A stretch of 64,000 nucleotides of DNA from Pterobdella sp. o SKG-2022 (lineage: Eukaryota > Annelida > Clitellata > Hirudinida > Piscicolidae), in the NCBI GenBank assembly GCA_964035795.1, contig OZ038320.1, forward strand, positions 15,424,030 to 15,488,029. The letters are read 5' to 3'. Of this stretch, positions 26,701-41,700 are shown piece after piece (the first letter of the stretch is position 1; the number at the start of each line of letters is the position of its first letter). Position numbers and translations under genes: made by a program. The notes beneath the pieces were generated by a model. That model did no database searches. It saw only the letters and a list, made by a program, of their open reading frames with translations, and was not told where the DNA came from.

Positions 26701-29700
26701 TAACGCTATAAATAGTTTGCAACTAAGGGATAACAATAAGATTAAATGAGTTTAAAAGACGAATGTTTATCCCAAAGAGAATTTAATGTCATTATACCAT
26801 TATAAATATAATAATTAGTGGATAAACAAAGTGGCTATCGTACAACACATTTTATTTGCATTTCTATATTTATATTATCCCCACTAAAACTACCATATTA
26901 TAATATATATAATATTGGTAGTAATAGTTTCTGACTACAACAGTGGGGTATATTGCTTATAAGGCGTTAGTATGTATTCAGAACATCAGTATTATATTAT
27001 TGTTGTTCAGAGTACTTATGTCTTACAGCCTCGTGTAGAGGTTTTCTGCGGCAGGAAGAGCATCCGGTGGATAGAAATAAATATGCCCCAATTTTTATTT
27101 TTTTCCATGAAGTCTACAAACAAAGTCATGGCCCTCATTTCCGGGAAGTTCTTGAATGAACAGAGGGTGCTAAGAATGCCTCGACAGTATTATTACCCTT
27201 ATTATTTCTTAAACGTGTGCTCAGCAAATGTTGCTACCCTCAAGGGTAAATAGGTTGAGGTTAAGGAGATGATAGAGAGGAGAAAGGTAGGCATTTGCTG
27301 CATTTAGGAGGTGAGGTTCAGAGGTGGTGCAGGTATTTTGGAAATCATAAACTATGGTGGAGTGGAGGTGAAGAAAGTTTAAATGGGGTTGGTGTGATTT
27401 TTAAAGAAAATTTGATAGATAAGATAATTCAAGTGGAAAGATGTGGGGATAGAATAATAAAATTAAAATTGGTGTTAGAAGGAATTATCTATAACTTCAT
27501 ATCGCATATGCCCCACAAGTCGGAAGACCTAGGGAAGAGAAAGAAAGGTTTTGGATTCACCTGAGTGAAGTGATGGAAAAAATTGCAGACGCTGAAGAGA
27601 TTATCATAGGTGGAGATTTGAATGGTCATGTAGAAGACAAAAGAGGTGGTTTTGAAAGAGTGCTAGGTAAATATACTTATGGTCAAAGGAATGATGAAGG
27701 TTTGGATATTTTGGAATTTTGCCAAACTTGATTTAATGATAGCAAACTCTATCTTCGCCAAACCAACTGATAAGCTTGTTACATTCAAAAGTGGAGATTC
27801 AAAGTCTCAAATCGATTATATTTTGACTAGAAGAGAACATATCTCTAAAATAAAAGCCTGCTTTAATCATGCAGGAAAATAATGTATGTTCCAGCATAAA
27901 TTACTAAGAACAAAAATAAAAGTAGAAAAAAAAATGAAAAAAAAGAGCGAAAGGAAAGCAGAATTTAAGTGTGGAAGTTAAAAGATGAGAAGTTGAAAAT
28001 GGAATATAAAATGAAAATAAAAGGAAATTTCAGAAAAAAAAATATAGACTTAAAATATTTTCATGATAGGATCTTAACTGAAGCCAAAAATGTTTGTGGT
28101 GTAACAACAGGAAAAGTTGGAAATAGGAGAAGAAAAGACACTTGGTGGTGGAAGGATGAGGTGAAGTTGGTGATAACGAAGAAGAGAGATGCTTTCAATA
28201 GATGGCATAAGTTTAATCTAGACCAATATAAAAACGATTATATATATTCGAAAAAAGAAAGTTACAGTGGCCAAAATGAAAGCATTTAATAAGTGGAATG
28301 AAAACATTAAAAGCAAAAATGGAAGAAATGAAATGTTCAAAATTGCTAAGAATATGAAAAGGGATAACAAGGATTTGCGAGGATCAAAGTATATTAAAAA
28401 TGCTAATGGTGAACTAATAGTGAAGGATAATGAGGTGTTAGATAGATGGAGAAATTTCTTTGAAAAACTTCTTAATGAAATGTCATGCTATTATACCGAC
28501 GAAGTTGTAAAGGTAGAAGGTCTCTTACCAAACGTTACAGTAGATGAGGTTTTAAGGGCGCTGAAGAAAATGAAAAATAACAAAACCGCTGGCCCTTCAA
28601 AGGTAACAAGCGACCTATAATAATGACGAAAGAAGTTGGTGTGAACCAACTGAGGAGAATTTTCAAAAATTATTCTTAATGAAAAATGTCCCAAGGAATG
28701 GGAAGATAGCGATACTGTGGTTGTGTACAAAGGTAAAAGTGATGCACTAGATTGTGGTAATTATAGGGTCATTAGGCTTCTAGAGCACAGCATGAAAGTG
28801 TGGGAGAAGGTGCCAGAAGCCAGGTTGAGAGAAATTATTACCATTAATGAAAATCAACTCGGATTCAGTCCAGGCAAAAGCACAATAGATGAATTGTTTG
28901 TGCTGAGGCAATTGCAAGAAAAATATGGTGGCATGAAAAAGAAATTACATAATATTTTTTTTGATTTAGAAAAAGCCTTTGATAGGGTGCCGAGAAGAGT
29001 GATAGAATGGGTCCTTAGAAGACAAAATGTGCCGGAAAGAATGGTTCAACTAATTATAGCATTATATGTGAACCCGAACTCAAGAGTGAAAACCTTTACT
29101 GGAACATCAAAGAAATTTGAAATAAAGGTTGGTGTTCACCAAGGGTCTGCTTTAAGCCCTTTGCTTTTCATTCTGGTAATGAAGGAAGCCACGAGAGAAT
29201 GTAGAAAAGGTGCCCCTTGGGAATTGTTGTATGCGGACGATCTAGTGCTCACGGCAGAATCAAAGGATGAATTGAAAAGTATGTTTATGAAATGGAGAGG
29301 TGCGATGGAGTGGCGAGGGTTAAAAATCAATATAAGGAAAACAAAATATATGGTTAGTGGTAAAATAAGTGTTAATAAAGTAAACTGAGGTAGGTGGCCA
29401 TGTGGTTGTTGTGGTAAAGGTGTATGTATTAATTCAATAAATGTAAAAAATGGTGTCATAAGAGGTGTTCTGGTTTGAAAAATTTTATACTTAATATAAA
29501 CTTCATATGTCCTAAATGTAACTGCTAAATTTTATAATACTAATAACTCTGAAAGCAGCTTCAAACTCGAAGATGGCGAGGTGGTAGAAGAGGTCGAATC
29601 TTTCAATTACTTAGGAAATTATTTTGATTGCGACAATGATATTGAGAGAACAGTAATAGGATTGATGCGGCATGGTTAAGTTGGCGGAATATCTCAGATC

Positions 29701-32700
29701 TGCTACGGAACAACATGATTCCACTGAAATATCGATCAGGCATATACGATGCATGCATCAGACCTGTTTTATTATATGAGAGTGAGACGGGCTTTAAACC
29801 ATAAATTGGTTGAAACGCTGGTAAGGAATGAAAATAGGATGCTGAGACGACTGGTTGGCATGAAGTTTAGCGGGCAACGAGGTAATCAATTGGTGGAAAT
29901 ATGTAGTATACCACGACTGGAGACCAGACTAAGAAATCAAAGATTGAGGTGGTTTGGCCATATATTGAGGAAGCCAAAGGACAGCTTAACACTGAGGGTG
30001 TACAATATGAACCTTGAGGGGCGTTAACCAGTCGGTAGGCCAAAAAAGACCTGGAAGAAAAGCGTGGAAGAAGATTTAGAAATACTTGAGTTAGAAGAAA
30101 GTCAGGCTTTTGAAAGAGATTTATGGAAACTTGAAATTTCGTCAAACTCCTCTTGAAAAGGGAAAAATGACGTAAAGCGATGACGATGATGATATGAAAA
30201 ATAATTAAGTCATTATTAAAAATTTTAATTAAATTATTGCAATTTGAACTAAAAAAATAACGAAACAATGAAATAAAACAATTTAAAGGAATGAAGTGAG
30301 ATAAAATGAATTTCTTTAAAAAAAACTTATTAGTGAAAAAATAGACAGTTTATTCTGATAGGAGCATTGTATCGGAAGTTCTAATGAACACACTGAGGAA
30401 TTTTTTGTTGTGGCCTCTACGATGGTGTTTGTGTTGTTGTTTGGTGAAATGTTGCCAGCGGTTATTTCAATAGTTCCTTCTCAGGTTTCATCAAAAAAAA
30501 AAACAGAAAATTAGAAAAGTTTCATCAAAATCATAATATTATGTATAAATACCTCAGAGTAAAAAAAGGAAGAGATGGATTTAGAAAGAGTCAAGTGTAT
30601 GAAGAGGAAGAACGGTTTAGGATTTGGTAATCAAGAGAAAAAAAGAATATTGAAAAGTTATAGAACAATGACGAAGAGTAAAGGACTCAGTTCAGAACCT
30701 TGGTCGACACCAACCTTCACACTGAATTTGTTACCCAGCACCTTATTTATTCTGACTCTACTTTTGCTACCTGAGTACATAGCCATAACCATCCTTACTA
30801 ACCACTTCATCACCCCAAGCTTCCTCAAGAACCACCTAACAACTTCTCTTGGAACTCTATCAAAGGCTTTTTCTAGGTCAACAAAGGCAAAGTACAGTTT
30901 TTTCTTATTGCCAAGATACCTTTCTTGCCACTGTCGATCTACGAAAATAGCATCCATGGTACCTCTATCTGGCATGAATCCGAACTGCATTGAGTCTATA
31001 CTTACCTGTCCTAATTTCTTCCTCAAAAACCTTTTCAAAAGCCTTCAACAAGTGCTCCAAGAGTTTCAAACTTTTATAAGTCCCTCTGTCAGTCGCTTCA
31101 CACTTGTTTTTGAAGCAGTTGAGGATCCTCGCTCGTATTCCAGTTTTCAGGTATTTTATATTCATCTAAGATACCATTGAAAAGGTCTGTCATGCGGCTA
31201 ATGCCTAGTTCACCAGAAGCTTGCAACATTTCAGCAACAACCCCAGCACTACCAGCTGCTCTACCACACTTCATTCTGCCAAAAACTCTTTTCATCGTGT
31301 CGACTTCTATTTTAGGCCGTGGTCCCATATTGGGATCGTTTAATGCTAATGACTTTTCATTCCAATCAAACTCCTCATTCAACAGACATTCATAGTGTTC
31401 TTGCCATGCAAGTAGCTTTTCATGGTCTGTAACAGTTAAGTCCTCTTCATCATTTTTGACACAATTATTTCCAATGACATCACGGTTAGTTGCACACATA
31501 TGTTTTGCTATTTTGAACACTTGTTCTATTGTTTTCCCTTCTTAGAACTTCACCATACCTTACCTGCTCAGCCACTCTTCTAGCATCGTATACAGCTCTT
31601 TTGGCAGCTTTCTTAGCACGTATATATTCATTTTTACTACCACCATTTTTCCAACATTTCCAAGCTGCACGCTTTTCTTTAACGACCGCAGCAACAGTTT
31701 CGTTCCACCGCCATGTGACTCTATGTCTAGGCAGACCTTTTGTCTTTAAACAGGGCTACGAATTCGTTTCTGATTGAAGTCTCTTGCAATCTCCACACTA
31801 GCTCTGAACTGTGACATATATATATTTATATATAAATCTATAATAACCGCAATAACAAAACTTTTAGTATATGTACAAGCATTTATTCCGAACTGAAGAG
31901 ATACTAACTTGCCTACACAATATTATATTCATAGTCAAAATTTACAATAAGAAAATCAAATAAATGAGCAAAGGAGGGAAAAGGTAAAATTAAATAAAAT
32001 AACATTGAATACCATAGATATTATAAAAAAATGTAAAGTAAATAATATAAAATTATACAAAATAATAAGTTAAATTGTGAATAATTAGCTTTAAAATAAG
32101 CTAAAGTATAATACAACATGAAAATAATTGTTTCTTTGGTAACATTTTGTTTGGAAGTCAGGTCAATTGCGGATATTTATAAATTTTTATTTTTATTTTT
32201 ATTATTATTATGAGTTGAAAATAATATTAAGTTTAGGATTAGGCTTTTCAGGAGGAAAATTTGAGAAAAAAAACATCTTAAGTGGAATTTGAACTCGAGA
32301 AGAAAGGTTGGGCCTTCGAAGGACTTACTCTTAGGCTAGATGAAAAATTGTAAGAAGTTTATAAAACGAAATTTTGATATAGACAAAAATAAATTTTAAT
32401 CTTAAATTACCTATGAAAAATTTTGAAAATAGAACATACAATTATATAAGTAACACTTCTAGAGAAAACTTGAAGAAATAAACATAATAAACAACCTAGT
32501 GTGTCTAAATTATCTAACCAGCTAAATTAAATACAAACATCAAGTCATGAGTAAATCAACATATAACCATATCACTACAGCCTACAACCTTAATATGTAC
32601 TTGAAAATATCTATTAAAAACAAAAAAGTTAAAAATTTACTATTAGAGTACGAAGAGTACCGACTGAAAAATAATTAAAGACTAGATTTTTATACTCCAA

Positions 32701-35700
32701 ATACAGTAGACATTGATGTGCATAGAAACATTGAAACAATATATATACAAACATCAAAATTTACTGATTTATAGGTATTTACACCTTGAATATCAAAATA
32801 AATGTATATTATACACCCAGTCACTAAATTTACCACTGAATTTACATATCAATTCAAATATAGCAAGCATGAAAACGATGAACTTACCCATTAGAAGCTA
32901 TAACGATATCCGCAATCAACTTTTTGCAAATAAATTTTCAAAACTTGCTCGAAACCGAAGTTTTGCGAAAAACAGTTTATGAGCTTTAAATTTATAGAAA
33001 AAATTGGGATATCGGAAAACTAAGTCAAAAATAAGTTAGCCGAGAACCCGTTAAATTTTCAAAAACAACCATTTTTAATTTAAATCAACAATATTCATTA
33101 AAATATTTCCGATAAGTTAATTAATTTCTACAAAAATTGCACATAATAGTAGAAATAAAATAAAGTGGCAGTTTCCAACACGGTAACGTTACCAATATAT
33201 ATATATATATATAATTATTTATTTATTTGTTTATTTATTTCATTTGTTCGTATTTATATATATTTTATTATTTTTTTGTCAGAATGTTGGTTCCAACTGA
33301 TTTTGTGGGAGCAATTATAGGAAAAAAAGGGCAGACGATACAGAGCATTCAGCTATCTACTCAAGTGCTTAAGATCGATATTCATGGGAGAGACAGCTCT
33401 GGTTTAATGGAAAAGGTTTGTACTCGTGTAGTTGAAAGGATCAATATAATAACTAGGTAGGTTCAAAAGTCAATAATTTATTTCCATTTAGTCATATAGT
33501 GGTCTTGGGCGTGACATTAAACTGCACCAAAGACAAAGTCTCTAAACTGAGACTGCTTTTCCGTTATAAACTGAATAAAACTAGACTTCATTAGCAGTTT
33601 TCGACAAGACGATATTCTGGTATCGTTGTCATTTGGCTTGCTGGATGCTCTTTTTCTTAATAACGGCAAGGCAAATTGCCCAAGTGTAGGAACGGTGGAT
33701 CTTCAATTCGATAATTTCAAGTTTGACGTTAGCTCGGGCTGGCAGTCTAACAATTTTTCCCAAATAAAATGGCCTTTTTTATAAATTTATTATAGTATCA
33801 ATAACCTAGGCCGACCGTTGTCAGCCCCAGTAACTGGGGCATGTACAGCAGTATAATCTAATTGGATTAATATAAAAAAATAATTTTTCTCTTTTCTAAG
33901 GGGTTATTGACTCTACTTAGCCCTCTCAAAGACACCCTAGAATTCAACTAAAGCTTGCGACAATGATTTTCCATTAAGTTTTTCCAAGCTAACATAGGTC
34001 TTTTATTTTCTCTACTGCCAGATATTTCAAATTTCCGTGCCTGCTCCACACAATAATCATCCCGTTTTTCTTAAAACTTGATACAACCATCTTAAACTCC
34101 CTCCCTTCAAAATTTCATCAAATGTATCTCTCAAACCCAATCTACCTATCAAATTCTTTGCTTACTCAAGCAAAATGCGGAACACCACAATTAATTCAAA
34201 GCATCTGTCTTTTCCTTTCAAAATACCTCACTCAAGTTCCGAGCAATGTCACGAAAAGTCTCATTTTTGTATAAATTTGACCTGCGATGTTCCTCTTGTG
34301 TTACCATTCAAATGCTTTCTAGTTCAACCTTACTTTTTGTATAACAGCTAGTTCACTTCATCCACTATCATTCAAATTGTCGCCTAAATAACAGCATTTA
34401 TTTACCCTTAGAAATGTTATTTCCTATTTTCACTCTTTGAATCAACTGCTGCTCACAAAAACTCTTAAACCAAAACTCTATCAGCATTCCGCCTCCATTT
34501 TTTTTTCAATTCTAAAATCACCATGCTATTGTTTGTAAAGGGAATAGTGCGATAAAAATTCGAGGGTTAAAAATTAATCTCAACAAAACTAAATAAATGA
34601 TAAGTAGCTAATGTTTTATGATGAGGCTATACTTATCAAAAATTATAGCTTTTCTTTTAATTAAATCTATGCATCCTCAATTGATGTTTTAAAAGTTTAA
34701 GTAGTACAAAATAAATTAATGAAGAAAATTTGCAAAAACAGTTATATGATAGTGAGTCAGCCATCTCTTGTTTATAGCATGTATTTAACTTGCTTTCCTA
34801 CACTATGCCACTCATCAGTTTAAGTTTTCGAAATTTAAATTCTCAAACTTTTTTTTGGTTTTGGGCATGACGTTAAACTACACCGAAGCGGTCTTGGGTA
34901 TGACGTTAAACTGCACCGAAGACAGCGTCTCCGGATTGAGACTGCTTTCTTATTATAACCTGGATAACAGTAGACTTCGGTTGCAGGCATCGACAAACTG
35001 ATATTCTGGTATCGTTGTCATTTGGCTTGGCAGTAGATCATTTTTTTTTTGACAACGGCAAGGCAAACTGCCTAAGTGTGGAAACGGCGGCTCATGAATT
35101 CCGATAATTTCAAGTTCGATTTTAGCTTGGGCTGGCACTTCTATGAAAATTTTGTTCCAACTAAAATAGCTTGCAAAAAATATTTGGACTCTAAAAGTAG
35201 TGTATGTACCCATATGCGTACTGGTAATGCTTCGGGCTTGGCTGACTCCCGTGTGTGGAATGCAGAATCCGGCTCAGGCGAATCAAGTGAGCACCCGAAA
35301 ACGACGTTTAGAGTAGCTTTTTTGAATGTGAGTAGTTTGAAGAGCAGAAACAGTGAGGTGGTAGAGACTATGTCTCGGAGAAGAATGGATATTTGTGCGA
35401 TCCAAGAACATAGATGGGCTGGTGGCATCGAGTCAAATCAATCCCGCATTTTGAAGGGCAAGAATTCAGCCTATAAGTTTTATTGATGTGGCAATAAGTC
35501 AGGTCTCAGTGGTGCTGGATTTTTTTTGGCAGAAAAATGGTCACAGTCTTAGAACTTGGAAACTCCGAGATCCAGCAGTTGCAAAAGAGTTTGCTATTTC
35601 TTTGAACGCCAAGTTAACAGCGGCTCAGGTCATGAATTTTCCAACTGTGGAGGAAATATGGGCTTATCTCAAAATGTTCCTTCTTGAAACCTCTTTAGAG

Positions 35701-38700
35701 GTCTGTGGTACATCTCTGAGCCACCAGTGGAAACGCCAAACATGCTGGTGGAACGCCTGTAGGGTTAAAAGTCTTGGCCTACCTCATCAAATCAGTTATT
35801 TCTGAAGGCGTTGTTTCTGCTCATCGGCGTGATAGCATCATTTTAAACCTCTACAAAGGTAAGGGGATTGCTTTGGACCGAGGAAATTATAGAGGCCTAA
35901 AGCTGACAGATCATGTAATGAAGCTTGTTGGGCACGTCCTAGAGCGACTAATTAGAAAGATGGTGGATATTGATGAGATGCAGTTTGGCTTCGTTTCTGG
36001 TAGAAGCGTCACTGATGCAGTTTTTATTGTTCGTCAGTTGCAAGAAAAATATCTAGCCGTCAAAAAACCACTCTTGTTTTCGTTGCTTTAGAAAAGGCCT
36101 TTGTTCGAGTCCCGCACAAAGTGATTTTGTAGGCAATGAGAAAGCTCGGGGTTTCAGAATGAGCTTTCCGTATAGTTCAGAGTATGTTTATTGGAGCAAA
36201 AAGTCGAGTACACATTACTAACCAGCTCAGCGGTGAGTTTGGTGTAAATGTTGGTGTACATCAGGGATCTGTATTGAGCCCTTCACTTCTTTTTCTTGTT
36301 TTGTAAGCTTTGTCTAGAAAGTTAAGAACCGTTGCTTCTTGGGAACTTCATATGCTGATGACCTGGTTTTGATTCCTGAATCGTTAGACGATTGTATATT
36401 CAAATTTAAAAAAATGGAAACTGGAAATAGAAAGTAAAGGATTGCGGGTGAACTCCAAAAAAAAAAATCATGATGCTCGGTTCTAAAAACCTGGGATTCT
36501 GGAGCTTTTCCTTGCAAAGGTCTTGGCGTCAACTCAGTTTTTTGCTCGACGTGCTCTCATTGGGATCAGGCTTTATTTACGTACTCGCTGTCTTAATTTA
36601 GCGCCACCTTTAGGTTATAGGCCTATCAAAGAGGTTACTGTTGGTAATGCCATAATGGATGTAGAACCAAAGTTTTGCTACCTTGGTGATATATTTCGTG
36701 AAGGTGGAGATTGTGAACTGGCAGTTATCAACAAATTTTCAGTTGCCTGGGGTAAGTTAAAAAAACGGTTGCCCATTTTGACCTCTAAACACATCACTGG
36801 AATCTCGGGGCAAATTATACACAACTTGAGTGCGTTCTGCCTCATTATATGCCAGTAAAATCTGGACCCCAACATTTGCTGTTTTGCAAAGGCTACAGCG
36901 CAACGATAGGTTTATAATCCGCTGGATATGGGACGTTGATCCAAAAGACAGAAATCGATCTTTAGTTTTTCTCAAAAAACTCAAAATCCCAGACATAAGG
37001 ACGCTGCTACAGAGCCGTCTTCTTCGTTGGTATGGTCACGCGAGACGTTCATACATTTGTATCAAAGACATGCTCGAACTTTCTTTGCCTGGAGCTCGTT
37101 CTCGTGGTAAATCAGCAAAAACTTGGTTAAGTTGTGTTGAAAAGGATATGGAGTCCTATGGCCTGGAAAATGCAGACCTACTCAATAGAGCTGAGTGGAA
37201 AAACTGTATTAGCCGACTGCTGTATACCCCAGCTACTGGGACGCCCACAACAGTGTAATCTAATATGAATAATATATAAACTTTTCTTCCTATCTTAAAG
37301 TTTTCTTGAAATGAACTTGCACTTGAACTTTTTGTTATAGCATCAGTTATTATTGAAAATACTATTGGTTCACACTGGCTTTTACTGAAAACATATATGA
37401 CTTTAATCTTTTTATTTCAGCACTTACAGTAAGAGGAACTCAACAATTGTTTTATTAAAATTTTCTTGCAAAAAATTTAAGATATTGAAGTTGCGTTTTT
37501 TTTTTAATAATTTTCAATATTTTCTATTCTGGGTTCAAATTTTGTACAATAACTTCACTTAGAAGAAATTTGTTCGAAAAGCACTTTTATGGAAAAATTT
37601 GATATGCTTTTTGTTACTTTCAGCCTCATCATAATCGTACCAGCAATGCTTCTTTTTTTACACAGTTTTGTATATTAATCTAATTGAATTATACTGCTGT
37701 ACATGGGGTTGACAGCAGTCAGACTAGATTATTGATACTATTAGAGAGTAATTTATAAAAAGGCCATTTGTTTGAGACAAATTTTTATATACTGCCAGCT
37801 CAAGCTTACATCCAACTTGAAATTATCAAATTCAAGATCCGCCGTTACCACACTTGGACAGTTTGCCTTGCCATTGTCAACAAAAGGAAGAGTCATCTTT
37901 CAAACCAAATGACAACAATACTAGAAAATCAGTTTTCCGATACCTGCTACCGAGTCTACCGTTATCCAGGTTTCAACAGGAAAGCAGTCTTAATTTGAAG
38001 ACGCTATCTTCGATGCAGCTTAATATCACGCCCTGGACTTAGTGAAGAAAAATTATTAGCCTACTGCAGTCTAATATTGTTACTGGGACACATAAAAGAG
38101 TATAATCTAGTGAAGATAATTATATTTTTCTGAAATTCAGGCGATCTTTATAGCAAGTAAGAATTTGGAATCAGTGTCTGCTGCTTGTCAGAAAATACTC
38201 ATGGTCATACAAGGTGAATCATCCGTTCAAAATAAAGGGTAAGTTCAGATATTATAATCTATTAAACCTTTTTATATAATTTATTATTTTGTAACGAAAA
38301 ACATCAAATAAAACGTTTTATGATAAGGCAAAACTTATCGAAAATTATAGCTTCCGATTCTCAATAAATGTATTAAAAATTCCTCTTATTTGATGTTTTT
38401 CGTTACAAAATATTGAAGAAAAATACATACGATGTCTCTGAAAAATTACATTAACACTCATTATCAAAATATGAGTTTAAGTTTGAGAGAAAAAATTCCA
38501 AAAATAATATTCATTACCTAAATAATTTTAAAAATGTAATACGTACACAAAATCAGTTTAAATATTCTTAAATAAACTCATTGGAAGATTGCTTTGTCCT
38601 TTCATATTCCATGTCTTTTACCACATAACATAGAAGATATTCTGTTGAATGCCTTTCATTCCATTTCTATCCTTCGTGTAACGGCTCACTTCCTACTCTA

Positions 38701-41700
38701 CCATTCATTTTGTCCCCCTAGATAACGATATTTATTTACCTTCCCCAACTCATTCATACAGATATTCTAAAAATAACAGTAGAAAAGCAAAATAGTATTA
38801 GAAATTATTGAAGTTGGTTCACAAGATAATGATTCTTTAGGTAGGAAGAAATTGTAAATTAGGAGTATATAAAATTTCAAGAAATTTTTCGTAAGTGAAG
38901 TCAAGCTGGTCACCCTCATTATATTAGGGATAAACAGGATTTGAAATCTTGGTATCTATCTTTTTTTTAATGTTGTTTATATTAGCCTTTAAGGATAGTA
39001 ATGAAGGTGTTTAAATTTTCTATCAAACTACTGGAAAGCTTTCTAATATCAAACGTTCCACTGCCACCACCAAAACAATGATAAGCGTGAGAAAGGAATT
39101 GCTTTATGCGGACCATTGTGCGTTTTCCATTCAAATCGAAACGTAAATGCAGCATCTGATTAATTTCTTTGAAGCTGCGTATACTGCGTTGGAGCTGAAT
39201 ATCGGTTTGAAAAAAACTGATGTATCAACCTGCTTTTGGAAAAAATTTTTTGAGTCTTCAACCGTGCCAATGGACAAAAGCTGGTAGTCGTTTCGAAGTT
39301 TATATATATATCTTGGCAGTATTCTTAATTGCACTAATTCCCTTGATGATGAGGTGTTTTCAAGGATAAGGAAAGCCAGCCACGCATTCGGAGTTTTTAG
39401 AGTCGTCATGGCATTTCTAAAATAACGAAGGTCAAGATATATAATGCGTTTGTTCAAATTTCTTTTTTATACTAGTAAAACTTGACTCAATATAGCAGAC
39501 ATCTGAAACAACTAGAGTGATTTCTTTAAAAGAGTCTCCGTAAGGTTTGAGGCAAAACTGGCACATGCACATTAGCGACACTGATATACTTGAAATGATA
39601 AATACCTTTAGCTTTGAAGTTTTTGTTTTTGAGCAACAACTCAGTTAGAGCGGTTACTTAGCAACATTAACCAAAGAACGGATTTCAACGCAAATTTATG
39701 CTTATGAGACAGAACTCACTGCAGTCAATCTGTTGGCTTATTGAGTCATTTTAGGTTTTATTAAAGTTGCGTTTCTACGGATCAAAACCCTATTTGTTTT
39801 TACACCATATAGTAGTATCTGCAGCATTTATAAGAGTAGGTGAAAAAGCTTAAAAACATTCATGGAGTAGCATCCAGTTCTAATTTTTCTAATGCGTTTG
39901 GCAAATGGGGAAAGGGTGGATGTCTGTTGCGCGCTCGAGAGTCATTTACAAAGCATGATATGCAAACAAAGCAATAGCTATACTGAAATACGAGTTGCTG
40001 CATTATATGACTAGAGCATAATATTGAGCACGATGATCGTTATTATTTTTTTGGATTTGACAAAATATAAAAAATGGAAGCTGGGAGTTAATAAAACTGA
40101 CATATTTAATAAAAACTAGAATAAACTTGCATTAAATGAACGGAAAAGTCTACATGAATTTGTTTTTCTTAGAATAAAAGTATATTATTTGAAGAAATTT
40201 TTCGCTCTTGAAAATAACGATGATTTTTTAAAATTGAGTAAATTGATCTTTAGCTCATCCAAACTGAGGTTTCAGTAGCGCAATTTATAGGTTTCACAAG
40301 GGGCTACTCAATTTGAAATCAATGTGCATTCATAGGTTTTAATGTTTTTTTCGTTTATCATTCGTATTTAAAAAACATGAAATTCAAATTATTAGCAGTG
40401 ATGTCGTGTTGAAACTGCTAGCTGATGATAGGCATTGTGGAAGAGTAATTGGTCGAGAAGGAAAAGTGATCAAAAAGATACGGGAGGAAACCAACACAAA
40501 AATCATAGTTTCTGGGTTAGTAAAAGTTATTTCAAATAATATATATATATTATATGAAAAAATTAGCAGAAGAATCGTGAAGGGGTTTATTTCTATGTTT
40601 GAAAGTATATATTAGCGTGTTTAATATATTTATGCTTTTTATAGTCTTGGGCATAACGTTAAACTGCAGCGAAAACAGCGTCTCTAATTTCAGACCGCTT
40701 TTCTGTTATAACCTGGATAACAGTAAACTTCGGTAACACGTATCGACAAACTGATATCCTGGTATCGTTGTCATTTGGGTTGGCGGAGGATCATTCTTTA
40801 TTGACAACGGCAAGGCAAACTGCCCAAGCGTGGGAACGGCGGTTCTTGAAATCCGATAATTTCAAGTTGGACGTTAGCTTGGGCTGGCAGTTCTATGAAA
40901 ACTTTGTCCAACTAAAAATGGTTTCAATTAGCCGACTGCTGTATACCCCAGCTACTGGGACGCCTACAGCAGTATAATCTAATGGATATTATTTTTATAG
41001 TCTTGGGCATGACGTTAAACTGCACCAAAGATAGCGTTTCTAAATTGAGGCTGCTTTTCTGTTATAACCTGCCATTACTATTTATGTTGCCATCACTATT
41101 TTCATTAGTAATTGATGTGCTAGCAGAAAGTTTTAGAGAAAACTCAATGCATGAAATTTTATATGCAGATGACTTGGTTCTTTTAAGTGACACCATGTCG
41201 GGTTTGAAAGAAAAATTTAGATGGAAAAATGTTTTTGAAAAGAAGGGTTTGAAAATAAATATTTCGAAAATTAAAGTCTTCATAAGTGGTGTGGTACAGG
41301 AAAATCAGAAAAGTAAAGTAGACCCATGTGGAGTTTGCTGTAAGAGTGATGGCTAATATGCTTTAAATTTAATTTCTGGATCCATACTAGGTGTACAAAG
41401 ATTCTAAAAGTGTCCGCAAAGCTAGATAAAGATTTCATATGTCTTAAATGCAAAAGTAGCACGGACTTCAGCGCACAACCTGTAGAATCTTCAGGCGATG
41501 GCATCGAGGCAATGCGTTCTTTTCTATACTTTGGAAGTAAAGTAGATACTAGCGGAGATTGCGAGACGACTGTAACTGAAAGAATGAGATCCGGCCGGGC
41601 GAAGTTTAAGGAATGTAGAGATATTTTATTATCTAAGAGTTTTCTTCTCAAAATCAAAGGACGAGTTTATGCAAGCTGTGTTAGATCAGCAATGCTATTT

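Noticed and set aside
32713..32982. Candidate Imp linker exon or small gene
   Set aside because: Low-complexity, no conserved motif, and borders with the right phases could not be fixed.
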